Shown: positions 25,301 to 33,775 of the stretch, one piece after another
Numbering within the stretch: position 1 is the stretch's first letter
Layout: the number at the start of each line of letters is the position of its first letter
Source of the DNA: CAVQNQ01 sp963714205
Lineage (GTDB): Bacteria > Acidobacteriota > Terriglobia > Bryobacterales > Bryobacteraceae
Direction: 5' to 3'
Assembly: GCA_963714205.1 (NCBI GenBank)
Contig: CAVQNQ010000002.1
Span: forward strand, 992,001-1,056,000
DNA length: 64,000 nucleotides
The notes under the pieces: model-generated
The model's database searches: none
The model's input: the letters and a program-made list of their open reading frames with translations, nothing else
What the model was told of the DNA's origin: nothing
Translations under genes and position numbers: made by a program

Positions 25301-26770
25301 GTGCAAGAGTCCCACCGGACAAAGAAAATCACGAATAGCGAACGATATCAGGCCGGGGTAATTCCCTACGCCAAGATGGGTTACTGGGATCCCGACTACA
25401 TACCGAAAGATACAGACATACTCGCGCTTTTCCGGATCACGCCGCAGGACGGCGTGGACCCCGTGGAGGCGGCCGCGGCGGTTGCCGGCGAGTCTTCTAC
25501 GGCCACGTGGACGGTGGTCTGGACGGACCGCTTGACCGCCTGCGACGTTTACCGCGCCAAGGCCTACCGCATCGACCCCGTGCCCAACGCTCCGGGGCAG
25601 TGGTTCGCTTACATCGCCTACGATCTCGATCTGTTCGAGGAGGGGTCGATCCCCAACCTGACGGCCTCGATCATCGGCAACGTATTCGGCTTCAAAGCGA
25701 TCCGCGCGCTGCGCCTGGAAGATATGCGCATCCCGGTGGCGTATCTGAAGACCTTTCAGGGTCCCGCGACGGGAATCGTGGTGGAGCGCGAACGGCTGGA
25801 TAAATACGGCCGCCCGCTGCTCGGCGCCACGGTGAAACCCAAGCTGGGGCTGTCGGGACGCAATTACAGCCGCGTGGTCTACGAGGCACTGCGCGGCGGC
25901 CTGGATTTCACCAAGGACGACGAGAACATCAACTCGCAGCCCTTCATGCGCTGGCGGGAGCGGTTCCTGTGCTGCATGGAAGCGGTGAACCGGGCATCCG
26001 CCGCGACCGGCGAGGTGAAGGGCCACTATCTCAACGTGACCGCCGGCACCATGGAGGAGATGTACGAGCGGGCCGAGTGCGCCAAGGAGCTGGGCTCGGT
26101 GATCGTCATGGTCGATCTCGTGATCGGCTACACCGCCATTCAGACGATGGCCAAGTGGGCGCGCAAGAACGACATGATTCTGCACCTGCACCGCGCGGGC
26201 AATTCGACATACGCCCGCCAGAAGAACCACGGGATTAATTTCCGGGTGATCTGTAAATGGATGCGCATGGCGGGAGTGGACCACCTGCACGCCGGGACCG
26301 TGGTCGGCAAGCTGGAAGGCGATCCCTTCGCGGTCAAGGGCTTCTACGATACGCTGCGCGAACCGCGCACGCCCACGCGGCTCGAGAACGGCCTATTCTT
26401 CGATCAGGATTGGGCCTCGCTGCGCATGGTCATGCCGGTGGCGTCCGGCGGAATTCACGCCGGCCAGATGCACCAGTTGATCCATTATCTGGGCGAAGAC
26501 GTGGTGCTGCAGTTTGGCGGAGGCACGATCGGGCATCCCCAGGGGATCGCCGCCGGCGCTACAGCCAACCGCGTGGCGGTGGAAGCCATCATCCAGGCGC
26601 GCAACGAAGGCCGCGATTACCTGGCGGAGGGTCCGGAAATCCTGGAGCGCGCCGCGCAATGGTGCTCGCCGCTGCGGGGGGCGCTGGAAACCTGGAAGGA
26701 CGTGACCTTCAACTACCAATCCACGGACACGGTCGACTATGTCCCGATGGCGACCCCACTTACTAACTAG
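25301..26770 (+). CDS. cbbL: RuBisCO large subunit, red-type form I (IC/ID)
   Basis: Catalyses CO2 fixation onto ribulose-1,5-bisphosphate. The 489-residue protein has all key residues: TVKPKLG with K179/K181, the carbamylated lysine K205 with D207/E208 (FTKDDENINSQPF), H297 (HLHRAGNSTYARQKNHG), H330 and loop-6 K337 (AGTVVGKLEGDP), and the phosphate site GGGTIGHPQGIAAGATANR. The N-terminus RYQAGVIPYAKMGYWDPDY and the RQKNHGINFRVICKWMRMAGVDH block are red-type (form IC/ID) rather than green-type. GTG 25301 has GGAGG 7 nt upstream. First gene of cbbLSX-prk; no CbbR regulator is nearby. Confidence 0.97.
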   Translation: MQESHRTKKITNSERYQAGVIPYAKMGYWDPDYIPKDTDILALFRITPQDGVDPVEAAAAVAGESSTATWTVVWTDRLTACDVYRAKAYRIDPVPNAPGQWFAYIAYDLDLFEEGSIPNLTASIIGNVFGFKAIRALRLEDMRIPVAYLKTFQGPATGIVVERERLDKYGRPLLGATVKPKLGLSGRNYSRVVYEALRGGLDFTKDDENINSQPFMRWRERFLCCMEAVNRASAATGEVKGHYLNVTAGTMEEMYERAECAKELGSVIVMVDLVIGYTAIQTMAKWARKNDMILHLHRAGNSTYARQKNHGINFRVICKWMRMAGVDHLHAGTVVGKLEGDPFAVKGFYDTLREPRTPTRLENGLFFDQDWASLRMVMPVASGGIHAGQMHQLIHYLGEDVVLQFGGGTIGHPQGIAAGATANRVAVEAIIQARNEGRDYLAEGPEILERAAQWCSPLRGALETWKDVTFNYQSTDTVDYVPMATPLTN

Positions 26771-26781
26771 CGGAGCAAAAC

Positions 26782-27210
26782 ATGAGGCTGACACAAGGCA
26801 CTTTTTCCTTTCTTCCGGATCTCACCGATGAGGAGATCTCGAAACAGATCGAGTACTGCCTGGCGAAGGGCTGGTCGATCGGAATCGAATACACCGACGA
26901 TCCGCACCCGCGGAACGCGCTTTGGGAGATGTGGAACCTCCCCATGTTCGACATCGCGGACCCGCAAGCCATCCTGCACGAAGTGAACGCCTGCCGGAAG
27001 GCGTTCCCCTCGTACTACATCAAGGTCAATGCGAACGATTCCACGCGGGGGCGCGAGACAGTGGCGCTCTCGTTTATCGTCAACCGGCCCGCGAAAGAGC
27101 CCGGTTTCCGGATAGACCGCCAGGAGGCCGCTGGTCGTATGGTGCGTTATACGCTGCACCCATACGCCGCCGACCGCCCAACCGGCGCGCGCTACAACGG
27201 TGCGAAATGA
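26782..27210 (+). CDS. cbbS: RuBisCO small subunit, red-type
   Basis: The small subunit caps the L8 core of form I RuBisCO. The 142-residue protein has TQGTFSFLPDLTDEEISKQIEYCLAKGW, EYTDDPHPRNALWEMWNLPMF, and the C-terminal extension (AAGRMVRYTLHPYAADRPTGARY) that forms the beta-hairpin of red-type enzymes in place of the green-type internal loop. It follows cbbL by 11 nt with GGAG before the ATG, and overlaps cbbX by 4 nt. Confidence 0.95.
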   Translation: MRLTQGTFSFLPDLTDEEISKQIEYCLAKGWSIGIEYTDDPHPRNALWEMWNLPMFDIADPQAILHEVNACRKAFPSYYIKVNANDSTRGRETVALSFIVNRPAKEPGFRIDRQEAAGRMVRYTLHPYAADRPTGARYNGAK

Positions 27211-28100
27211 CGCCCGCCGCGGAGATAGATGTCGGCGCGGCCGCGCGCGAGGCGCTGATCGACGAAACCCTGCGCGCCCTCGATGCCGAACTGATCGGGC
27301 TCGAACCGGTGAAGCTGAGGATTCGCCAGACAGCCGCTCTTCTGTTGGTGGAACGGCTGCGCGGCCAGGCCGGATTCTCGGCCGACCCGCCGTCGCTGCA
27401 CATGTGCTTCACGGGCAATCCCGGCACGGGCAAGACCACGGTGGCGCTGCGCATGGCGAAGATCCTGCACAGCCTGGGGTACGTGCGCCGCGGCCACATG
27501 GTGGTGGCCACGCGCGACGACCTGGTGGGGCAATATGTCGGCCACACCGCGCCCAAAACCAAGGAAGTGCTGCAGAAGGCCATCGGCGGGGTTCTGTTCA
27601 TCGACGAGGCCTATTACCTCTACCGCGCCGAAAACGAGCGCGATTACGGGCAGGAGGCCATAGAGATTCTGTTGCAGTTTATGGAAAACCGCCGCGACGA
27701 CCTGGTGGTCATCCTGGCGGGATACAAGGACAAGATGGATAAGTTCTTCCAGTCGAATCCGGGGCTGCATTCGCGCATCGCGCACCACATCGATTTTCCC
27801 GACTACACGCTCGACGAACTCATGGAGATCGCCGAGCTGATGTTGCGGCAGCAGATGTATGCGTTTGACAGCGAGTCGCGCGAGGCGTTCCGTGAATACC
27901 TGGAGCTGCGCGTGCGGCAGGAGCACTTCGCCAACGCGCGCAGCGTCCGCAACGCCATCGATCGCTTCAGGCTGCGCCAGGCGGTGCGCATCGTCGGGCG
28001 GGGCGGAAGCATTCCCCGGGAGGAGCTCGCGCGCATCGATGCCGCCGATATCCGCCAGAGCAGAGTTTTCCAGGGCGGCCCTAAAGGAGTGGCCGCGTGA
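27207..28100 (+). CDS. cbbX: RuBisCO activase CbbX (AAA+)
   Basis: CbbX is the ATP-driven activase of red-type RuBisCO; it pulls on the C-terminal peptide of the large subunit to release inhibitory sugar phosphates. The 297-residue protein has Walker A GNPGTGKT (70-77), the pore loop QYVGHTA (109-115), Walker B VLFIDEAYYLY (129-139) and the downstream sensor region NPGLHSRIAHHIDFPDY. The ATG overlaps the cbbS stop (ATGA), so the three proteins are translationally coupled. Its presence confirms the red-type assignment of cbbL. Confidence 0.95.
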   Translation: MTPAAEIDVGAAAREALIDETLRALDAELIGLEPVKLRIRQTAALLLVERLRGQAGFSADPPSLHMCFTGNPGTGKTTVALRMAKILHSLGYVRRGHMVVATRDDLVGQYVGHTAPKTKEVLQKAIGGVLFIDEAYYLYRAENERDYGQEAIEILLQFMENRRDDLVVILAGYKDKMDKFFQSNPGLHSRIAHHIDFPDYTLDELMEIAELMLRQQMYAFDSESREAFREYLELRVRQEHFANARSVRNAIDRFRLRQAVRIVGRGGSIPREELARIDAADIRQSRVFQGGPKGVAA

Positions 28101-28141
28101 TGAACGGCCCAGCCCCGCTCCGGGGAGGCGAAGGAGTTGGT

Positions 28142-29149
28142 ATGACGGGACGAAGACCAGTCATGCTGGGAATTATCGGCGACAGCGCCGCGGGCAAATC
28201 GACCCTGACGCAGGGCCTGACGAACCTGCTGCGCGCCGAACACGTGACCCATGTTTGCACGGACGACTACCACAAGTTCGATCGCCAGGAACGCGCCGCG
28301 CGCGGCATCACCGCGATCCATCCGGAGTGCAACTATCTCGACATCCTCGAGCTGCAACTGGAGCGCCTGCACTACGGCCAGCCGATTCTCAAGCCGGTGT
28401 ACGAGCACGCGACGGGCACGCTGATCCGGCCGGAATACGTCCAGCCGCGAGAGTTCGTCATCGTGGAAGGCCTCCTAGGCTTCCACACGGCCGTAATGCG
28501 GCAGTTCTACGACGTCAAGGTGTTCCTCGAGCCGCCGGAGGAGCTGCGCCGCGTGTGGAAGATCAAACGCGACACCACCAAGCGCGGCTACACGGCGGAG
28601 CAGGTGCTCGCCGAGCTGAAAAAGCGCGAGCCCGATTCGCGCGATTTCATCCGTCCCCAGCGCCGACACGCCGACATCGTGGTGCAGTTCTATCCACCGG
28701 AAGGCAAATCGGCCGAGGAGGCCAACGGCCATCTGAACGTGCGGCTTACGCTGCGTCCGACCATCCCGCACCCCGATATGACGTACCTGTGCAGCGGTAA
28801 AGAAAACACCGGGATACGCTTGATCCTGGGCCGCGATTCGGCCCGCCCGGTGGACATCCTGGAAATCGATGGCAGCGTCACGCCCGAGCAGAGCGCCGAT
28901 CTCGAGGAGACGATCTGGCGGCACCTGCCCGGCGTCGATCCTATTCCCGCGAACCAGTTCGGCGCCTACCAGGACCGCGGCGAGACCCGCCACAGCGACC
29001 CGCTGGCGTTAACGCAACTGCTGTTGACATATCATCTGCTGCGGGAGCACGGCACCGGAGAGCCGCGCCTGTTCGCGCCGCCCGTCGCGGCGCTGGATCG
29101 CGTGCTGACCAGCCGCTCTGCCGCGGGACCGAGCGGCGGCCAGGATTGA
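28142..29149 (+). CDS. prk: Phosphoribulokinase
   Basis: Phosphorylates ribulose-5-phosphate to the RuBisCO substrate, the second Calvin-specific step. The 335-residue protein has P-loop GIIGDSAAGKST, CTDDYHKFDRQERAARGITAIHPECNYLDI, and VIVEGLLGFHTAVMRQFYD, in the pattern of the plant/cyanobacterial-type (class II) enzyme rather than the proteobacterial octameric type. I prefer ATG 28142, with AAGGAG 6 nt upstream; ATG 28100, which overlaps the cbbX stop, would add 14 unconserved residues. Last gene of the operon. Confidence 0.93.
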   Translation: MTGRRPVMLGIIGDSAAGKSTLTQGLTNLLRAEHVTHVCTDDYHKFDRQERAARGITAIHPECNYLDILELQLERLHYGQPILKPVYEHATGTLIRPEYVQPREFVIVEGLLGFHTAVMRQFYDVKVFLEPPEELRRVWKIKRDTTKRGYTAEQVLAELKKREPDSRDFIRPQRRHADIVVQFYPPEGKSAEEANGHLNVRLTLRPTIPHPDMTYLCSGKENTGIRLILGRDSARPVDILEIDGSVTPEQSADLEETIWRHLPGVDPIPANQFGAYQDRGETRHSDPLALTQLLLTYHLLREHGTGEPRLFAPPVAALDRVLTSRSAAGPSGGQD

Positions 29150-29166
29150 GCCGCCGCGCGCCGGTC

Positions 29167-31011
29167 CTAATGCAACCGGCAAATCAGTAACTGGCGCTCG
29201 TACACCATCTCCTGCGGCAGGTGATTGTGGAGGCCGATGAACAGCTCCTCGTGCCCCATAACCTCCGCGCGCCAGGCCGCCGGGTCGATGCTCTGCAATT
29301 GTTCGAACTTCTTGCGAGGGAACGCGAGCCCATTCCAGTCCATGTGTTCGTACTGCGGCACCCAGCCGATAGGCGTCTCCTTGGCCTTCGCGCGCCCATG
29401 CACGCGATCCACGATCCAGGTGAGAACGCGCATATTCTGGCCGAAACCCGGCCACATGAACTCGCCGCGATCGTCTTTGCGGAACCAGTTCACGTGGAAA
29501 ATCCGCGGCAACTCGCTCAAGGAATGCTGCATGTTCAGCCAGTGCCGGAAATAATCGCCCATGTGATAGCCGCAGAAAGGCAGCATAGCCATGGGGTCCC
29601 GGCGGACCTTGCCCACCGTCCCGGCCGCGGCCGCGGTCATCTCCGATCCCATGGTCGCGCCGGCGTACACTCCCGAGGTCCAGTTGAAGGATTCGAAGAC
29701 GAGCGGCATCGTCGTGGCGCGCCGCCCGCCGAAAACGATCGCGCTGATCGGCACGCCTTCGGGATCTTCCCAGGCGGGATCGATGGTGGGGCACTGCGCG
29801 GCGGGCGCCGTGAATCGCGCGTTCGGATGCGCCGCTTTGGCGCCGGTTTTACGGGCGATCTCGGGCGTCCACGGATGGCCCTGCCAGTCCAGGCACTCGG
29901 CCGGAGGCTCCTCGGTCATGCCTTCCCACCACACGCCCCCCTCCGGAGTCAGCGCCACGTTGGTGAAGATCGTGTTTCTCGAGAGCGTCGCCATGGCATT
30001 GGGGTTAGTTCTGGCCGATGTCCCGGGAGCCACGCCGAAGAAGCCCGCTTCGGGGTTGATGGCGCGCAGGCGTCCATGCGCATCCGGCCGGATCCAGGCG
30101 ATATCGTCTCCCACCGTCCAGACCTTCCAGCCTTCGAATCCCCGGGGTGGAACCATCATGGCGACATTCGTTTTGCCGCACGCGCTTGGAAACGCGGCCG
30201 CTACATAAGTCTTCTCGCCCTCGGGGTTCTCGATCCCCACGATCAGCATGTGCTCGGCCAGCCACCCTTCGTCGCGAGCGATGTTGGAGGCGATCCGCAG
30301 GGCGAAACATTTCTTCCCCAGCAGGGCGTTGCCGCCATACCCGGAACCGTACGACCAGATCTCCCGGCTTTCCGGGAAATGCACGATGTACTTCTCCTGG
30401 TTGCACGGCCAGGGCACGTCCTTTTGGCCGTCCTCCAGCGGAGCGCCCACGCTGTGTATGCAAGGCACCACGCGCTGTTCGTCTTTGTCGATTTCCCGCA
30501 AGACCGGCAGGCCGATGCGGGCCATCGCGCGCATGCTCGCGACCACGTACGGCGAGTCGGTCAGTTGCACGCCGATGCGCGACATCGGGGAGCCGACCGG
30601 TCCCATGCTGAAAGCCAGCACGTACATGGTGCGCCCCCGCATGCACCCCGCAAACAGGGACTTCAGCCTACGCCGCATAGTGTGAGGATCTTCCCAATTG
30701 TTCGTGGGACCGGCGCCATCCTTGGAAGAAGAGCAGATGAAGGTGCGCTCCTCCAGGCGAGCCACATCGCCCGGATCGGATCGCGCGTAGTAACATCCCG
30801 GCCACAGCTCCTGGTTCAGCTCGATGAGCGTGGCGTTCTGCACCATCTCCTCGCAAAGGCGGCGATACTCTTCAATGGAGCCATCCACCCAGTGGATAGC
30901 ATCCGGCTTAGTCAGCTCGGCGATCTTATCGACCCACTTCAGTAAGTGTCTGTTTTCGCACGGAGCCTCACTCTCCCACGTTGTGAATCTGATAACTTTC
31001 GACGCAGCCAT
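29167..31011 (-). CDS. pckG: Phosphoenolpyruvate carboxykinase (GTP)
   Basis: Interconverts oxaloacetate and phosphoenolpyruvate using GTP/GDP. The 614-residue protein carries the GTP-PEPCK P-loop with the catalytic cysteine (AAFPSACGKTNVAMM), VGDDIAWIRPD (kinase-2 motif), GFFGVAPGTSARTNPNAM and the FEGWKVWTVG segment. Length is typical of the GTP type, longer than the ATP type. ATG 31011 is preceded by GAGG with 9-nt spacing. It is convergent with the cbb operon, 17 bp from the prk stop. It may set flux between gluconeogenesis and the Calvin cycle. Confidence 0.95.
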   Translation of the reverse strand: MAASKVIRFTTWESEAPCENRHLLKWVDKIAELTKPDAIHWVDGSIEEYRRLCEEMVQNATLIELNQELWPGCYYARSDPGDVARLEERTFICSSSKDGAGPTNNWEDPHTMRRRLKSLFAGCMRGRTMYVLAFSMGPVGSPMSRIGVQLTDSPYVVASMRAMARIGLPVLREIDKDEQRVVPCIHSVGAPLEDGQKDVPWPCNQEKYIVHFPESREIWSYGSGYGGNALLGKKCFALRIASNIARDEGWLAEHMLIVGIENPEGEKTYVAAAFPSACGKTNVAMMVPPRGFEGWKVWTVGDDIAWIRPDAHGRLRAINPEAGFFGVAPGTSARTNPNAMATLSRNTIFTNVALTPEGGVWWEGMTEEPPAECLDWQGHPWTPEIARKTGAKAAHPNARFTAPAAQCPTIDPAWEDPEGVPISAIVFGGRRATTMPLVFESFNWTSGVYAGATMGSEMTAAAAGTVGKVRRDPMAMLPFCGYHMGDYFRHWLNMQHSLSELPRIFHVNWFRKDDRGEFMWPGFGQNMRVLTWIVDRVHGRAKAKETPIGWVPQYEHMDWNGLAFPRKKFEQLQSIDPAAWRAEVMGHEELFIGLHNHLPQEMVYERQLLICRLH

Positions 31012-31183
31012 TCTCAACTTCCTCGTAGTCCGAAGGGATCTCTCCGCGACCATGATACCGGGCCACGGCTAAGTGAGAAATCGAGCTGGGACGAAACGGA
31101 CGAGTGGCCCTATCCGGACTACGGGAAGAAGCGCGGAAGCGCGCCGGGCCGGAAACGGCGGAGCGCGCTTCGGGGTGGTCCGA

Positions 31184-31708
31184 TCAACTATTGATCGGGA
31201 TTTGACGGGTCTTGTGGTGCTGCTCGGAAACCGGAAGCTGAACTGTCAGCACGCCGTTTTTGAACTCCGCTTTGGCCTTGTCGGGATCCGCGCTTTCCGG
31301 CAAAGGAACCATGCGGTAGAAGCGGCCGAAACTGAGTTCGGAGCGATGATATCCGCCCTCCTCGGTCTCGCGCTCGCGGCGTTTCTCGCCTTCGATTACA
31401 AGCCCTTCATCCGTGAACTCCACTTTCACATCATCTTTGGTCAAACCTGGAAGCTCCGCAACGATTTCCAGGTTGTTATTGCGCTCGCGGACTTCGATGG
31501 GCGGCGCCCACATCCCCGGCTCGTTCCATCGAGGGAAGCCGAAGCTGCGGGAGAACGCGCGATCCATCTCTTCGGAAAGCCTGCGCATCATGGAGAAGGG
31601 ACTGAGACCGAACAGGTCCCGGCCATAAGATTCATGCCGGCGCTCGATGCCGCGTTGTTCTGCGGTGTCGCGCGCTTTCTCTTTGGTTTGGACAGATGTT
31701 TCTGCCAT
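31184..31708 (-). CDS. Small heat-shock protein Hsp20
   Basis: A 174-residue alpha-crystallin family chaperone. The N-terminal arm has the common SPFSMMRRLSEEMDRAFSR pattern, and the alpha-crystallin domain runs from about WAPPIEVRERNNNLEIVAELPG to ELSFGRFYRMVPLPESAD and FKNGVLTVQLPV. It holds unfolding proteins in a refoldable state during stress. AAGGGG precedes the ATG. No CIRCE or other heat-shock operator is obvious in the 130 bp upstream. Confidence 0.92.
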   Translation of the reverse strand: MAETSVQTKEKARDTAEQRGIERRHESYGRDLFGLSPFSMMRRLSEEMDRAFSRSFGFPRWNEPGMWAPPIEVRERNNNLEIVAELPGLTKDDVKVEFTDEGLVIEGEKRRERETEEGGYHRSELSFGRFYRMVPLPESADPDKAKAEFKNGVLTVQLPVSEQHHKTRQIPINS

Positions 31709-31840
31709 TGGATTTCCCCTTCGATTTCATTGTGGGAACTGCGCTCCCCGAGTTCAAGACCGCGGCGCGCGCCAATGTGAAGCTCCGAGCACGCTTGAGC
31801 TCTGCCAGGCATCCTTTCGCGCACGCGCGGCTGAAGTGAT

Positions 31841-33660
31841 TTACCGAACGCCGGGGTCGAGCCGCCGCTCCGGCGGATAGGGAAGGACGTAGTGCAGCTC
31901 GCCTCGCATGACGCGGCGCTGCAATTCGTTCCAGTATTCCAGCGTGAAGAGATTCCCGTGCCGCGCGCGAAACCACCCGCGCAGGTCGGCCGGAATTCCC
32001 AGGAACCGCTCCCACTCGTCCACCAGGACGTCGTTTTCATCCACTGCGAACCAGGCGCCGTCCATCTCGCTGTTCCACAACAGCTCGTCGCTCTCATCCT
32101 GGCGGGGCGTCTCGCGGAAGCGGTAGTGAGAGAGCGGCGCCAGGTCGTCGAAATCGAAGAGCGTCACGTTGCGCGCGTGGGTCAGGCCGGTGTTGAAGGT
32201 CAGACCGTAATGATCGCCCACGAAGAACCCCATCCAGGCCAGGTCCTTGATGAACGTTCCGAGCGCATCGGCCACGCGCTCGCGCTCGCCGGGGTCGGAG
32301 GTCTGGTCGAAAAATGTGTTGAGCGGCTGGACGCGCCGCTGCGCGTAGACGTGCCGCAGCACGACGATTTCACCATCCAGCCGCACGCTGAAGGGCGCCG
32401 TGCGGAGCAGCTCTTCGAGCACCCTCTCGTCGAACGCCTGGCGCGGAAAATGAAGATTGCGATAGAGCCACGCATCCAGCATCAACCGTCCGCGGTTCAT
32501 CTCGTGCACCCAGCGGTACAGGTCCATGATGCGCGCCCGGCCCGTCCAGCATTCCTTGCGGGAGAAATCGCGCACCACCTTGAATACGTACGGGAACGAA
32601 GGCGGCGAGAAGACCACCATCGCCATGCCGGCGCGTCCCGGCGCGGGGCTGAACTTTTCGCCGGTCTCCCGCAGATGGCGCCGCAGCCGCTGGTTCAGCG
32701 CCACGCGCGCCGGATGGGTGAAGCCCAGCACCGCGCACATGGCCGGATGGCCGCGCTCGGGCGCCAGCGTATCGAGGAAGGCGAGGGTTTCGCGGTAGGC
32801 ATCCGTGCGCGCGTGGAAGGTGGAGCGCGTCGAGACGAACAGGATGTTGCGCATGTCCTCGCGGCCGCTGAGGACGGCATCCACGGCGATCCCGCGCTCG
32901 TCGTGGCGGAGCGCCAGCACCACGGGCAGCTCCCGCGAGCGCGCGCACAGCTTTCCGGCCAGGTACGCCTCGCGGTCGCGGAAGAGCGTGGTTTTGAGCA
33001 TCCGCAGCTCGCGCGGCGCGCCGCCCGCCGGTCCCCAATCGCGCAGCAGTCTCTCCGCCACGCGCGCGGCATCCCCCGCGGCGTCTTCGAACCGGGCCCG
33101 GAAACCGCGGCCGGCGAGCAGCTCTTCGATGGAACTTCGCAGCCGGCCTGGGTGCGCGCTGTACCGGCGCCAGATGGGATCCGGCGGGGAGGTGTGCAAG
33201 CCTTCGGCCAGCCCGTCGTCGTCGTATTCCACCGGGATTTCCTGGGCGTCGAAAGCCAGCCGCATGGTGGAGTAGAAGAAGGTGAGCGCCAGGTCCGCGT
33301 CGTAGCGATGGAAGGCGCGCTCCAGAAACAGGTGCCGCGCGGCCAGCCAGAAGCCGCGGTCCGCCGCGCGCTCCTCGAATTGGCGCTTGAGCTTGCGCCA
33401 GGCGTCATCCACCGCGTCCCGGTACAGGCGGACCCTCTGCTCGGCGTGAATGGCTCCTTGGCCCAAGCCCGTGTCTCGAAGGTCTCCTGCGCCATGGCGG
33501 TGATGGCGTCGAATGTCTCGAGATAGGTGTGATGGGCGGCCAGGATCATTTCCGCCGCTCGCCGCGCTTCGTCCCGTCCCGCGGCCGGCAGGCTCTCCAG
33601 GGCCGCTTCCCCGCCAGGAAAGAGCTGGCGCCGCGCGGCGCGTTGGCGCTCCCGAAGCAT
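31841..33660 (-). CDS. aceK: Isocitrate dehydrogenase kinase/phosphatase (frameshifted near the 5' end)
   Basis: AceK switches isocitrate dehydrogenase off and on, directing isocitrate into the glyoxylate shunt. Kinase-site elements match the E. coli enzyme: GMAMVVFSPPSFPYVFKVVRD (ATP lysine), VVLRHVYAQRRVQPLN, FFVGDHYGLTFNTG (catalytic Asp) and LFDFDDLAPL. The catalytic loop has two extra residues between D and N. The first ~67 residues, from ATG 33660 (MLRERQRAARRQLF; EMILAAHHTYLETF), lie in a different frame from the rest; one missing base near 33452-33460 explains this. Either a sequence error or an early pseudogene. Confidence 0.85.
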
Positions 33661-33775
33661 GATTGACGATACCACCGGAAGTTGGCGACCGGCTCGCCCG
33701 ATCCGCAACCGTTGTGATGAAGTCCGCCCCACCGTCCGCCACAGTTCGGTATCATCGCTGGGGTGAGGTGGATGC

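Noticed and set aside
29221..30945. 574-residue plus-strand open frame opposite the PEPCK gene
   Set aside because: It is the antisense shadow of a well-conserved PEPCK gene; the translation is Arg/His/Gly-rich with no domain and no ribosome site.
31892..33526. 544-residue plus-strand open frame opposite aceK
   Set aside because: High-GC shadow frame; the minus strand carries the AceK kinase motifs.
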